NCBI RefSeq assembly: GCF_004212215.1
Contig: NZ_QVFV01000011.1
Location: 1 to 41,526 of the forward strand
DNA length: 41,526 nucleotides
Reading direction: 5' to 3'
Source of the DNA: Leptolyngbya iicbica LK
GTDB taxonomy: Bacteria; Cyanobacteriota; Cyanobacteriia; Phormidesmidales; Phormidesmidaceae
A program made the position numbers and the translations under genes. Shown one piece after another: positions 26,790-36,049 of this stretch (the first letter of the stretch is position 1; every line of letters starts with the position of its first letter). A model generated the notes under the pieces. It ran no database searches, was not told the origin of the DNA, and saw nothing but the letters and a program-made list of their open reading frames with translations.

Positions 26790-27707
26790 GTGGAGTTAAA
26801 TCAGGTCATCATTGCCTATAAAGCGGGCAATCAGCTAAGCAAAAGCCGTGCAGAGCAATGTGCTCAACAATTGAACGAGTTGGGCTGTAAGACCTTGGTC
26901 GGTCCGAGCGGCCCTAAAGATAATCCCTATCCTGTTTTTTTGGCATCAGCCGAGCAAAAAATTGACCTTGCTATTGTGCTAGGAGGAGACGGGACAGCGT
27001 TGGCGGCGGCGCGTAATCTCGCCGCTGACCAGGTGCCTATTTTGGCGATTAACATTGGTGGCCATCTCGGTTTTCTGAGTGAGTCGCCTAACGACACTGA
27101 GTTTTCAGAAATTTGGCAGCGGTTACTCGGCGATCGCTTTGCTATGCAGCGCCGCATGATGTTGCAGGCACAGACTTTTAACGGTGATCGCTCCAACATG
27201 GAGCCAGAAAGCGACACCTATCTCGCCCTAAATGAGATGTGCGTCAAGCCAGCGTCGCCCAACCGCATGATCACCTCCATCTTAGAAATGGAAATTGATG
27301 GCGAGGTGGTTGATCAATATCAGGGCGATGGTCTTCTGATTAGTACGCCCACCGGTTCAACAGGTTACACCGTGGCAGCGAATGGCCCCATTGTTCACCC
27401 CGGCATGGATGCATTGATCGTCACGCCAATTTGCCCGCTGAGCCTGTCGAGTCGCCCCATTGTGCTACCGCCGGGGTGCGTAGTCAGCGTCTGGCCCTTA
27501 GCTGATCCAGAGCACAGCACTAAATTATGGATGGATGGCGTGATGGCAACGGCCATTTGGCCCGGCCAACGGGTCGACGTCCGAGTGGCTCCGGAGTGGG
27601 CAGAATTTATCATTCTGTCTAAGAAATATTCTTACTACCGCACCTTGCGTAGCAAACTGCAGTGGGCAGGAGCGCGCATTCGCTACGACAATAACCATCG
27701 CAATTAA
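26790..27707 (+). CDS. nadK: NAD kinase
   Basis: Phosphorylates NAD(H) to NADP(H). The 305-residue protein has the signature GGDGTA at 65-70 (Asp67 is catalytic), NIGGHLGFLSE, NEMCVKPASP and GDGLLISTPTGSTGYTVAANGP. Start is GTG at 26790. It follows ndhE by 73 bases on the same strand, so co-transcription with ndh genes is possible. Cyanobacteria often carry two nadK genes; which one this is cannot be decided here. Confidence 0.95.
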   Translation: MELNQVIIAYKAGNQLSKSRAEQCAQQLNELGCKTLVGPSGPKDNPYPVFLASAEQKIDLAIVLGGDGTALAAARNLAADQVPILAINIGGHLGFLSESPNDTEFSEIWQRLLGDRFAMQRRMMLQAQTFNGDRSNMEPESDTYLALNEMCVKPASPNRMITSILEMEIDGEVVDQYQGDGLLISTPTGSTGYTVAANGPIVHPGMDALIVTPICPLSLSSRPIVLPPGCVVSVWPLADPEHSTKLWMDGVMATAIWPGQRVDVRVAPEWAEFIILSKKYSYYRTLRSKLQWAGARIRYDNNHRN

Positions 27708-27715
27708 TGGGTGGC

Positions 27716-27754
27716 ACCAATCGTTTTGCCTTCAAAACGCTTTCAGGCATTGGT
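27716..27754 (+). terminator. Two-level hairpin after nadK
   Basis: CGTTTTG (27722-27728) pairs perfectly with CAAAACG (27733-27739) around CCTT; outside it ACCAAT (27716-27721) can pair with ATTGGT (27749-27754). It starts about 10 bases past the nadK stop. No T run follows, so termination is not certain. Confidence 0.4.
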
Positions 27755-27936
27755 TAGGCAAAAGGTAAATGTGCTCGCTATTAGGGAATGATATCGAGCG
27801 TTTTTAGGGTGACGACCTGCGCGCTCTAGCAATCAAACCAATAATCAAATTTGCTCGTGAATAAGTTGCTCAGTAGTTACCTTGCGTCGGTGTCCTACCT
27901 CAGACGCTAAGTATTCGCTAGCAAGACTTTCTAAAA

Positions 27937-28023
27937 CGGAGAGGGAGGGATTCGAACCCTCGTTAGAGTTGCCCCTAAACAGCATTTCCAGTGCTGCGCC
28001 TTAAACCGCTCGGCCACCTCTCC
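27937..28023 (-). tRNA. tRNA-Ser (anticodon GGA)
   Basis: On the minus strand the 87-base gene begins GGAGAGGTGGCCGAGCGG, with a 7-bp acceptor stem pairing GGAGAGG with CCTCTCC, a D arm, an anticodon loop CTGGAAA (anticodon GGA) closed by CAGCA/TGCTG, a long variable arm typical of class II tRNAs, and a T arm GAGGG-TTCGAAT-CCCTC. CCA is not encoded. The anticodon reads UCC and UCU serine codons. Confidence 0.97.
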
Positions 28024-28281
28024 AAATTGTGGTAACTCATTCGCAAGGAATCAATTACAGTGTCTAATCCTACCAGAGAATGACTAGACTGAGGCGCGAT
28101 CGCCTTTGAAAAGTCTGCGAAAACTGGGCTGGGCTGGTTCGAAACCAGATTCCTTAGCCCAGTAGTCTGTCTGCCCCGCAAACGCAGAATCCTGTGAGAG
28201 CATAGACGATGCGGCCAACGTTCATAGTTTGCCGTTACATTGATAAATCTCAGTTTTCATTCTCATCGATTGACTATTAGC

Positions 28282-28650
28282 ATGACCCGCTCTCACCGCA
28301 TCAATATTCATCACCGCGATTGCAATCAGCACTTTACCGTCGAGGTGCCCGAAGATCGCTACATCCTACAAACAGCAGAAAATCAGGGGGCAAAGTTGCC
28401 CTTTGCCTGCCGTAATGGCGCTTGTACGACCTGTGCGGTACGGATTTTGTCAGGAGAAGTTGAACAACCGGAAGCGATGGGCCTCTCGCCTGACCTGCGG
28501 AAAAAAGGCTATGCCTTGCTCTGTGTGAGCTATCCCCGGACTGATTTAGAGGTCGAAACTCAGGACGAAGACGAGGTCTATGAACTGCAGTTTGGTCGCT
28601 ATTTTGGCAAAGGTAAAGTCCGCTTTGGCTTGCCGCTAGACGAAGATTAA
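28282..28650 (+). CDS. Plant-type [2Fe-2S] ferredoxin with C-terminal extension
   Basis: A 122-residue ferredoxin with cluster ligands Cys43, Cys48, Cys51 and Cys81 (ACRNGACTTCAV and LLCVSYP). Unlike the 97-residue photosynthetic PetF, it has an extra C-terminal stretch (YELQFGRYFGKGKVRF) and a loop rich in Gln/Glu-Pro. This is one of the minor cyanobacterial ferredoxins; its partner is unknown. ATG at 28282 is used; an upstream frame extension to 28240 is unlikely. Confidence 0.92.
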   Translation: MTRSHRINIHHRDCNQHFTVEVPEDRYILQTAENQGAKLPFACRNGACTTCAVRILSGEVEQPEAMGLSPDLRKKGYALLCVSYPRTDLEVETQDEDEVYELQFGRYFGKGKVRFGLPLDED

Positions 28651-28715
28651 GCCCGTTGGCCCGGGCATACTGCAACCAGACACAGTGCATTGGCGACTTT
28701 CTGTGCAGAGGCAGT

Positions 28716-29264
28716 ATGGGCATGTTTTTACCGATCTTGAAACCGCGATCGCGGCTCATTGGCATCGCGCTTTTAGCGATCGCCCTGGTATTGACTGGCA
28801 TACCCCCAGCAACAGCCAACTTGACGGCCACCGTTGATTACGCCAAAAGTGGCAACACCCTGGAACTACTGTTTGAGCTCAGCCCGGAACAACCTGTGAC
28901 CGCAATTCGCTTAGCGGCGATTGAGGCACCTGACCGCGATCAAGCACCTTGGGGCTCCCAATCGCGCGACTGTTTAACCGACTTGCAAGACCAGATTATT
29001 CAGCTGGAATTAGTCGATGATCAACCCGATACCTACAACCGGTTGTGGGCTTATGGCTGGCAAAATCGCGATTTAATTAACGCGACTTCTTTAGCTCAAG
29101 GGTGTACCTATCTGGCTGATCCCACCGACCAGTTCAGTCCGTATTATCAAAAGTTGCTCTACGCGCAAGAGCGATCGCGCCTGCTGGGGTTAGGCATCTG
29201 GGATCCCGAAAGTCCGCTACGAGAAACCGCCCAGCAATTTCGTGAGCGATCGCCTTCCCCTTAA
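28716..29264 (+). CDS. Exported thermonuclease-like (SNase) protein
   Basis: A 182-residue protein with a hydrophobic signal segment (about residues 15-33, cleavage near ATA) and a staphylococcal-nuclease-like barrel. Matching catalytic positions of SNase, I see Arg in TAIRLAAIEAPD (Arg35), Asp at the end of that motif where SNase has Glu43, and Arg in DTYNRLWAYGW (Arg87). The Glu-to-Asp change may lower activity. QGCTYL and AQERSRLLGLGIW are family features. ATG 28716 is used; 28656 (TTG-like, upstream) is less likely. Confidence 0.82.
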   Translation: MGMFLPILKPRSRLIGIALLAIALVLTGIPPATANLTATVDYAKSGNTLELLFELSPEQPVTAIRLAAIEAPDRDQAPWGSQSRDCLTDLQDQIIQLELVDDQPDTYNRLWAYGWQNRDLINATSLAQGCTYLADPTDQFSPYYQKLLYAQERSRLLGLGIWDPESPLRETAQQFRERSPSP

Positions 29265-29294
29265 ACTAGGGGATGAACCGCCCAAGGAATCTGT

Positions 29295-30143
29295 ATGACT
29301 GCTGTTAGCGATCACGATTTGCAGCGCTACTTAGAAGTCGCGACCGAAGCGGCATTGGCCGCTGGGGCCGTATTGCAAACCTATTGGGGCAAGCTAGAGC
29401 ACATTGAACAAAAAGGTCGACCGGGCGATCTGGTCACCGAAGCCGACAAAGCGGCAGAAGCCGTCGTACTAGATGTGCTGACCCGACACTTGCCAGATCA
29501 CCCCATCTTGGCCGAAGAGTCGGGTAGTCTGCGAGCGGCCAGCGACAGTCCCCTGCTTTGGGCCATTGACCCCCTTGATGGCACGACCAACTACACGCAC
29601 CAGTATCCTTTTTCAGCCGTGTCAATCGGGTTATTGATTGACGGCCATCCCGCAGTCGGGGCCATCTTCGATCCCTTTCGCGAAGATCTCTTTCGAGCTG
29701 CCAAAGGGCAAGGCGCTACGCTCAACCGGCGCTCGATTCGCGTATCCACCACCGACAAATTGGCCAATAGCCTGCTCGTGACCGGTTTTGCCTACGATCG
29801 CCACGAGCGCGTCGACAATAATTACGCCGAATTTTGTCACCTGACGCACCTGACTCAAGGGGTGAGACGCGGTGGGGCCGCTTCCCTCGATTTAGCTTAC
29901 GTCGCCTGCGGGCGCCTGGATGGCTATTGGGAACGGGGACTATCGCCTTGGGATATGGCCGCTGGGGTGGTATTGGTCGAAGAAGCGGGCGGACACGTAA
30001 CCGCCTATGATGAAACTGATTTTGATATTCAATCTGGTCGCATTCTGGCGACAAATGGTCGCATCCACACTATCCTTAGCCAAGTGTTAGAACAGGTGCA
30101 ACCGCTAGCAAACTTTCAGCCCATTGCGATCGCTGAACCATGA
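29295..30143 (+). CDS. Inositol monophosphatase family protein
   Basis: A 282-residue Mg2+-dependent phosphatase. Metal ligands are visible: Glu74 in AEES, Asp92 and Asp95 in WAIDPLDGTTNY, and the C-terminal Asp in SPWDMAAG. Members act on inositol phosphates, histidinol phosphate or other sugar phosphates. Since hisZ is two genes downstream, a histidinol-phosphatase role is conceivable, but that is inference. Confidence 0.93.
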   Translation: MTAVSDHDLQRYLEVATEAALAAGAVLQTYWGKLEHIEQKGRPGDLVTEADKAAEAVVLDVLTRHLPDHPILAEESGSLRAASDSPLLWAIDPLDGTTNYTHQYPFSAVSIGLLIDGHPAVGAIFDPFREDLFRAAKGQGATLNRRSIRVSTTDKLANSLLVTGFAYDRHERVDNNYAEFCHLTHLTQGVRRGGAASLDLAYVACGRLDGYWERGLSPWDMAAGVVLVEEAGGHVTAYDETDFDIQSGRILATNGRIHTILSQVLEQVQPLANFQPIAIAEP

Positions 30144-30292
30144 TGACTTGATCACGATGACGGAGGCACTGGGTCACCGCCCTTCGGCGCACTCTACCTT
30201 TCAGGGCAGAAGCGTAATCTCAAGCAGCGCACGCTGCACTACAGACAGAAATCGGGAGAATGCCTCAATAGGCGAGGGAAACGTTAATAGGT

Positions 30293-31246
30293 ATGAATAT
30301 AGAGCAAGGGTTATTCCAATTTGACCTCACCGACTATCACGCCATCTTAGGGGTGGCCTTGGATGCTGATGCCAAGGCGATTCGCAAGCGATATCTCAAA
30401 ATCGCCCGTAAGCTGCACCCCGACAGTATGCGTGACAATACTAATGAAGAGCGGCAAAAGGCGAATGAACTGCTTTCCAAAATGGTTAACCCCGCCTATG
30501 AAAGTCTCTCCCAAGAAAAAGTAATGACCGAGCACATGATTGTGTTGCGGCTGCGGGGGCAACGCTTAAGTCAAGATACCTCGATTAATTTACAGTCCGA
30601 GGCGGCCAAGGCGATCGCGCAAAGCAATAATGCCAGCTCGGCTTATGTCAATAGCCTGAACTCCCTAGCTGAAACCCAGTACGAAACGATTGATCAAGTG
30701 CTGGATGTCATCGGTCAAATTAGCGAGCTGAATTTGGCCTACCTCATGTGTACGTCAGGAGGGAGCGGCGCAAGGGCTGCCAATCCTGCTACTAGCAGCA
30801 CGAACACCGCTACGACTGCCCCGACAACTGCAGCCAACCCGTCAGCGTCTCGTAAAACTGCGGCACCACCGCCCCCCTCACCTAAACAGCAGCGGGAAGC
30901 CATTATTGAAAGCTATCAACGCCGGGCTGCCGAATTTGCCTCTAAAAAAGACTATTCCCGCGCCATTTTGGAAATGCGTGATGCGATCAAGTCAAATCCC
31001 ACAAATGGGCAATGCCATGCTCAGCTAGCAACTTATTATTTGCAGGCAGGGCAGCCCAAAATGGCCAAGATTCATCTCAAGCGAGCCTTAGAATTAGATC
31101 CCGGCAATACCCTGGCACAAGAGTTAGAACCCAAGCTGAATAAGGCCACTGGGGACAAGGGGACGCAAAGCAGTCAGGCGAAAAAGAGTACACCGTCGAA
31201 GTCGAAAGGCGGCCTATTTGGCTTGTTTGGAGGAAAGCAAAAATAA
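30293..31246 (+). CDS. J-domain protein with TPR repeats
   Basis: A 317-residue protein. Residues 13-75 form a J domain with the HPD motif (KLHPDSMRD), so it should stimulate an Hsp70 ATPase. A Ser/Thr/Ala/Pro-rich linker (about 160-200) leads to two TPR-like repeats (about 205-275) and a Lys/Ser-rich tail ending GGLFGLFGGKQK. No zinc-finger or substrate domain of DnaJ proper. It directly abuts hisZ (stop and ATG touching), so they are co-transcribed. Confidence 0.9.
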   Translation: MNIEQGLFQFDLTDYHAILGVALDADAKAIRKRYLKIARKLHPDSMRDNTNEERQKANELLSKMVNPAYESLSQEKVMTEHMIVLRLRGQRLSQDTSINLQSEAAKAIAQSNNASSAYVNSLNSLAETQYETIDQVLDVIGQISELNLAYLMCTSGGSGARAANPATSSTNTATTAPTTAANPSASRKTAAPPPPSPKQQREAIIESYQRRAAEFASKKDYSRAILEMRDAIKSNPTNGQCHAQLATYYLQAGQPKMAKIHLKRALELDPGNTLAQELEPKLNKATGDKGTQSSQAKKSTPSKSKGGLFGLFGGKQK

Positions 31247-32464
31247 ATGAGTTATCAGCCACCGTCCGGAACCCGCGATTTATTGCCGCTCGATGTCGCC
31301 CAAAAGTACTGGATTGAGGCGCGCCTAGAGGCGATGTTTCAACGTTGGGGATATCACCGCATCATTACCTCGACGGTGGAAAGCCTGGATACGCTGATGG
31401 CCGGGGGCGCGATCGCCCAGTCGTCGGTGGTTCAACTCCAGGGGGATGGACCGGAGCGGCTTGGCTTACGACCCGAACTCACGGCATCGATCGCCCGAGC
31501 GGCCGTGACCCGCATGGCGCAAGTGACCTATCCCCAGCGGCTCTATTACACCGCCAATGTGTTTAGCCGTGCGCCCAAAGGATCGCAGGCCGGACAGCGA
31601 GAGTATTACCAAGCCGGGGTCGAACTGCTGGGCACCAGCGGCACCCTAGCCGATGCGGAAACCCTGCGGCTGCTCCTGAGCTGTATCAAAAACTTGCAGC
31701 TCACCGACTGGCAATTAATTTTGGGGAATGCGGATCTGACCCGATCTCTACTCCAGGCATTTCCGGAAAGGCTGCGGGACACAGTGCGAGGGGCGATCGC
31801 CCAACTCGACCGCATCACCCTGGAAACCCTCGATTTGCCGGACGAACTGCGGCAGCGAGCGTTACAGCTGATGGATTTGCGAGGGCGTCCTCAAGACGTA
31901 TTGCAAACCGTCAGCCAACTGCCCCTCACGCTCGAACAACAGGCGATCGTCAATGAACTCAAGTCTTTAGTTGAGCTGTTGGATCGCGCTAAGCCCGACT
32001 CGCCGGTCATTCTTGACCTGAGCCTGGTGCAGTCGTTTGATTACTACACGGGCATTGTCTTTGAGGCCGTCGTCAACACCCCCCAGGGCCGACAAGTCGT
32101 GGGCAAGGGGGGACGTTACGATAACCTGCTCGGTGTGTTTGATCCCAAAGGGCGCAGCTATCCCGGCATTGGCTTCATGCTCAATGTTGAAACGCTGCAT
32201 CAAGCCCTAACCGGGACAGGCTGTTTGCCCGAAATGATTCCGCCCAGTGACTGGTTGGTGGTGCCTAAGACGCCCCAAGCCGCGATCGCGGCCTTTCAGT
32301 ATGCTGAAACCATTCGCGAGGCCGAAGCGCTGGTGCGAGTCGAACTGTATTTGGAGCCTGAAGACGACGTTGAGGTGATTCGCCAGCGGGCCCGCGATCG
32401 CAATATCAGTCGCATCGCTTGGATTACGGACACTCACCCGCCGGAAATCGAAGCGGTAAACTAA
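31247..32464 (+). CDS. hisZ: ATP phosphoribosyltransferase regulatory subunit
   Basis: A 405-residue class II aminoacyl-tRNA synthetase paralogue that activates short-form HisG in histidine synthesis. It has the synthetase-like N-terminus PSGTRDLLPLDVAQKYW, motif 2-like RLGLRPELTASIAR, and FDYYTGIVFEAV with GKGGRYDNLLG. The C-terminal anticodon domain of true HisRS is missing, replaced by about 80 residues of a different sequence, as usual for HisZ. Start codon immediately follows the upstream stop. Confidence 0.94.
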   Translation: MSYQPPSGTRDLLPLDVAQKYWIEARLEAMFQRWGYHRIITSTVESLDTLMAGGAIAQSSVVQLQGDGPERLGLRPELTASIARAAVTRMAQVTYPQRLYYTANVFSRAPKGSQAGQREYYQAGVELLGTSGTLADAETLRLLLSCIKNLQLTDWQLILGNADLTRSLLQAFPERLRDTVRGAIAQLDRITLETLDLPDELRQRALQLMDLRGRPQDVLQTVSQLPLTLEQQAIVNELKSLVELLDRAKPDSPVILDLSLVQSFDYYTGIVFEAVVNTPQGRQVVGKGGRYDNLLGVFDPKGRSYPGIGFMLNVETLHQALTGTGCLPEMIPPSDWLVVPKTPQAAIAAFQYAETIREAEALVRVELYLEPEDDVEVIRQRARDRNISRIAWITDTHPPEIEAVN

Positions 32465-32541
32465 ACCCAAGCTGATTTCTCTAGACAGAGTAAAACTCTG
32501 GGAAATCAGATCGCAGAAGACGCCGATTAAGAGAGGAGATC

Positions 32542-32769
32542 ATGGCTCATACAATTGTGACCAACGTTTGTGAAGGGGTAGCTGACTGCGTAGATGCCTG
32601 CCCAGTCGCTTGCATCCACGAAGGTCCCAGTAAAAACGCCAAAGGCACTGACTGGTATTGGATTGATTTTTCTACCTGTATTGACTGCGGGATTTGCCTA
32701 CAGGTGTGCCCTGTTGAGGGCGCCATCCTGCCGGAAGAGCAGCCCGAGTTGCAACAAACCCCGGCTTAG
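32542..32769 (+). CDS. Bacterial-type ferredoxin, two Fe-S clusters
   Basis: A 75-residue ferredoxin with cysteines at 10, 16, 20, 24 and 46, 49, 52, 56. The second motif CIDCGICLQVCP is a canonical [4Fe-4S] site; the first (CX5CX3CPX2C) is irregular, so the cluster could be [3Fe-4S] or [4Fe-4S]. AGAGGAG lies before the ATG. It is 77 bases after hisZ. Its electron partner is not evident. Confidence 0.92.
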   Translation: MAHTIVTNVCEGVADCVDACPVACIHEGPSKNAKGTDWYWIDFSTCIDCGICLQVCPVEGAILPEEQPELQQTPA

Positions 32770-33158
32770 AGATGGGCAAGGAATTGAGCTCCCGGTTGAA
32801 GTGAGTAGCTAGGTGATGGGGGCATTGGGTGGCTGGATAGCTGGGTGACGACAGTGTTATCACCAGCCTTCATAAATCAACGTGTTGACGAATACACTTT
32901 CCCTAAAATTCAAACACTTGAGACAAATTGCCTTTTTTCCGTAAATCTAACCAATTGTGGCGGGAGGTTTTGGGTAGAAGAGGGCATTATGAAACTGTCG
33001 AAAGACACCTATCTTGAACGGCTTCTAAGCCTAGCTTCTTATTTAACCTAACTTGCTATATTTAAGCGCCCCCAGTGCCTTGTGTGCTGGGGGTTATTAC
33101 ATTTAGGGCCAGTCATCAGTCGCGATAGTTGGCAGTTATCGACAGCCGCGGGCGGGCT
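32770..33158. other. Intergenic region between ferredoxin and subtilase, no gene seen
   Basis: There is no convincing gene. The first ~80 bases are a GGTGA/GGCTGGATAG-rich stretch with loose repeats. A hairpin lies at 33069-33093 (see terminator). Confidence 0.5.
33069..33093 (+). terminator. GC hairpin between convergent genes
   Basis: CCCCCAG (33069-33075) pairs with CTGGGGG (33087-33093), followed on the plus strand by TTATTACATTT. It lies 300 bases after the ferredoxin gene and 66 bases past the end of the convergent subtilase gene. A plausible terminator with a weak T tract. Confidence 0.5.
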
Positions 33159-35234
33159 TTATTGTACAGCGAGGGTGAGGTGCCAACTCAGGAGTTGTCC
33201 CGTGTGGCCGGGGGCGCGATCGCTCACTCTGAGGCCCCATTCTCCGGTAGCAGCACTGCCGATAGCCTCGATCAGAATGGGGGTATTTTGCACCGTGTAG
33301 TGATCGTCGAGTTGCTGCTGATTGCCCAGGGTGCGGCCTTGCAGCAATAACGCTTGTCCGCTGGGTAGCTGCAAAGACACCTCAATATCACCTAAGTAAT
33401 CGTGCTGAAGAGTGACGTGGACGATTAAATCTTGCACTATGCCTGGGGTGCGTACCGGCTGTGTGCGGGTGATCCCAAGGGGCTGATTATCGGGAATTGG
33501 AGTCGTCACCTCGTCCTTAATCTCCACCATGCGGGTGTAGGTGCGACCTTGCCATAGTCGTCTTTTCGCTTCCCTGACGGCGCGATAGGCATTTACCCGG
33601 CCATAACCAAACCACTGGGAGTGGCCTTGCTGGTCGTAGGTGCCATAGCGAGTGCCCAGTTGGGGATCCGGGGTGGTGTCAGTAATTTTGTCCGCCGTTT
33701 GTTGAAGAATTTGCTTTACCTCTCGCGCCGTCAGGGATGGATTTGCCGACAGCACCAGTGCCGCCACGCCAGCTACCTCAGGGCAAGCACTAGAAGTGCC
33801 GCCAAAGGTGTTGGTGTAAGCGTCGCGATCGTAACCGGCGGTGCCCGTGCGATCGCTCGTCACCATTCCCCTTCCGGGAGTCGCCGTCGTAATGGGTGGC
33901 CCCGTTTTGATGCTGCCCGTCTCCGGCAGCGACACGGTGGGATGCCCATTATTGCTCGGGGCGGCCACGGCCACATCGCGGCCCCAATTGCTGTAAGCCG
34001 ACTTGCCATTGAGGCTGGTACAAGCCGATACGGTAATTACGTCAGGATGCACCGCAAAGCCGCTCAGCCATTCCGTGCGACCGCGCACCGCATTGCGTGG
34101 CCAGTCCCGCTCGGTCACAGTGCCATGCACGGGACGATTGGCATTCCCGGCTGAAAACACAATCACGCAGCCTTTGCCATCACGGCCTTGGGTGGCGGCT
34201 TGAGTCAGTGCCAGGCGTTGCCGTAGCGAGAGGGGATACTTGATCGCGGCGGGGGACCAGCTGCAAGAAATGACGGCAGCGCCCTGCTGCACCGCCCACC
34301 GAAACATGTCTTCGATCGCCGTATCGTCTAAAAAGCCCGTCATGCGAATGGGCATCAACCCACAGCCGGGGGCAACGCCGACAATACCACTGGCATTCTC
34401 TTCACCGATCGCGAGTCCGGCGCAAGCGGTACCGTGATTATCCGTCGTGCCATCCGGCAGAGGCACGGCATCCTGCGCTTTGAGATCTTTGGGCGCGACG
34501 ATTTTGCCGAGTCCTTGTAAATCTGGATGGGTGAGATCAAAGCCATCGTCACAGACGGCTACCACAATAGAGCGCGTGCCTCGGGTCAGATCCCACGCCG
34601 CTTCGGCGGAAATATGGGCGTTAGGTTTGACGAGGGCGCTGACGACGGATGTCAGGTGCCATTGCTGTCGAAATAACGGGTCGGTCGGGCGATATTGGGG
34701 CGCGGTCGCCATCACCACGTTCGGTTCTGCCGTGAGCACTTCGGTCAACCGCATCAAGCGATTGGCAATTTTGAGGGGATTTTCACTCGCCTGTGACGTC
34801 ACCCGATACACAAACGTGTTGGGAATGCCTGCCAGGGTTTGCGAGATCGCCAAGCCCAACGGAGCCACGATCGCCTGACGCTGCGCCGCCATGACGGTGG
34901 GGGCAAACTGCACGGTGATCTGATCAGTGAGATAAATCCACGTGCGCGGGCTCGCCACTAAGCGATAAACCCGACTGGCGAACTGCACCCGTGCACTTTG
35001 GCGAGCGGCGGTTAGCGCATCCTCTAAACGCTCAGGGTTGACCTGCCATTCCACCAGTTGACCCTGAGCAACCGGACGTACCGCCAGGGGGGTGATGAGC
35101 GATCGCAATTCATCGAGCGAGGTCGGTGCCGTTAGTCGGGTGGTGAAGCGATCGCCCACCCGACTCAACAACAGTTCTTCACCGCCCCGCTGCAAAATGA
35201 GCCCAGGACCAAATTGACCGCCACGATTTGTCAT
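33159..35234 (-). CDS. Subtilisin-like serine protease (S8) with C-terminal P domain
   Basis: A 691-residue S8 peptidase. About 190 N-terminal residues form a prodomain-like segment. The catalytic triad is visible: Asp in VVAVCDDGFDLTHPDL (near 227), His in DNHGTACAGL (near 266) and Ser in GGTSSACPEVAGVAAL (near 480). The last ~100 residues (LIVHVTLQHDYLGDIEVSL, then WGLRVSD) form a proprotein-convertase P domain. No Sec signal peptide is seen at the ATG at 35234, although P-domain proteases are usually exported; the protein may be intracellular or use another route. Confidence 0.9.
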   Translation of the reverse strand: MTNRGGQFGPGLILQRGGEELLLSRVGDRFTTRLTAPTSLDELRSLITPLAVRPVAQGQLVEWQVNPERLEDALTAARQSARVQFASRVYRLVASPRTWIYLTDQITVQFAPTVMAAQRQAIVAPLGLAISQTLAGIPNTFVYRVTSQASENPLKIANRLMRLTEVLTAEPNVVMATAPQYRPTDPLFRQQWHLTSVVSALVKPNAHISAEAAWDLTRGTRSIVVAVCDDGFDLTHPDLQGLGKIVAPKDLKAQDAVPLPDGTTDNHGTACAGLAIGEENASGIVGVAPGCGLMPIRMTGFLDDTAIEDMFRWAVQQGAAVISCSWSPAAIKYPLSLRQRLALTQAATQGRDGKGCVIVFSAGNANRPVHGTVTERDWPRNAVRGRTEWLSGFAVHPDVITVSACTSLNGKSAYSNWGRDVAVAAPSNNGHPTVSLPETGSIKTGPPITTATPGRGMVTSDRTGTAGYDRDAYTNTFGGTSSACPEVAGVAALVLSANPSLTAREVKQILQQTADKITDTTPDPQLGTRYGTYDQQGHSQWFGYGRVNAYRAVREAKRRLWQGRTYTRMVEIKDEVTTPIPDNQPLGITRTQPVRTPGIVQDLIVHVTLQHDYLGDIEVSLQLPSGQALLLQGRTLGNQQQLDDHYTVQNTPILIEAIGSAATGEWGLRVSDRAPGHTGQLLSWHLTLAVQ

Positions 35235-35450
35235 CCCTGCCCCTCTGGAACCTTTCGCTGAGCGCCAGCGTCTAACCGCCTTAGCTCGCGCATGGGTGAT
35301 CGTTAACCCCCAATGTCAGCACGGTGACTCAACTGTAGCGAATACCCGTCCCGTTGATCGCGAGTCAGGTTTTAACTTCAAGTTTCAGGTGAAATGGTAA
35401 GATACATCGGTATTTTTGCATTCTGTCAACATTTGCACTCAGGTTCCCCC

Positions 35451-35993
35451 ATGGCTGTTCCTTTCACTTCCGATTTTCGTAATTTGCAGCGTTGGCTTGG
35501 CGGCAGCTTGTTAGCTGTCGGCCTCCTCAGCGGCATGGGCTCAACAGTGCTAGCGCAAGAGTCGGAAGTGCGACGCATTGACTCCGTATCCACCAGCGAC
35601 TTTAGCGTGCCCCATGCAGACAGCCTGGTGGCCGAGGGGACAGCCGCGATCGCGACACAAGACTACACGGAAGCGATCAGCAAACTAGACGAAGCTCGCG
35701 AACTCTACAACCAGCTCTCCCTCTTTTATCAAGAGCTCGCGCAAATGTTCTTTGGGGTCGATACCCGGCAAAACCGCAGCAACCGTGACCTCGCGATCGA
35801 AGCTGCCCAAAAGCGAGACGAAACCACCTATCAACTCGCCCTCATCTATCGCAGCCAAGGTCAACCCGAAGAAGCCATTCCCCTATTGATGGAAGTATTG
35901 CGGAGTCAGCAACCCACGCGGGATTTGGGCGAACAGGCATACCAACAACTGTTTGAAATGGGATTTGTCGAAGCCCCCTACGAATTTAATTAA
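35451..35993 (+). CDS. Secreted TPR-like conserved cyanobacterial protein
   Basis: A 180-residue protein with a signal peptide (cleavage likely after STVLA, residue 35). The mature part is helical with TPR-like repeats: AATQDYTEAISKLDEARELY, then TTYQLALIYRSQGQPEEAIP. The segment FYQELAQMFFGVDTRQNRSN is unusually conserved-looking for a linker and may be the functional site. Likely periplasmic or thylakoid-lumenal. I recognise the family as cyanobacterial without a known function. The ATG at 35451 is preferred over a frame start at 35394. Confidence 0.82.
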   Translation: MAVPFTSDFRNLQRWLGGSLLAVGLLSGMGSTVLAQESEVRRIDSVSTSDFSVPHADSLVAEGTAAIATQDYTEAISKLDEARELYNQLSLFYQELAQMFFGVDTRQNRSNRDLAIEAAQKRDETTYQLALIYRSQGQPEEAIPLLMEVLRSQQPTRDLGEQAYQQLFEMGFVEAPYEFN

Positions 35994-36049
35994 GTCAGGA
36001 AAACTAACTTGATAGACTAGGGCAAACACCCGTTCATCAGAGGAAATGC

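Noticed and set aside
32816-33050. Short plus-strand frame ending near 33050 as a possible small gene
   Set aside because: There is no ribosome binding site, composition is atypical and no similarity is recognised.
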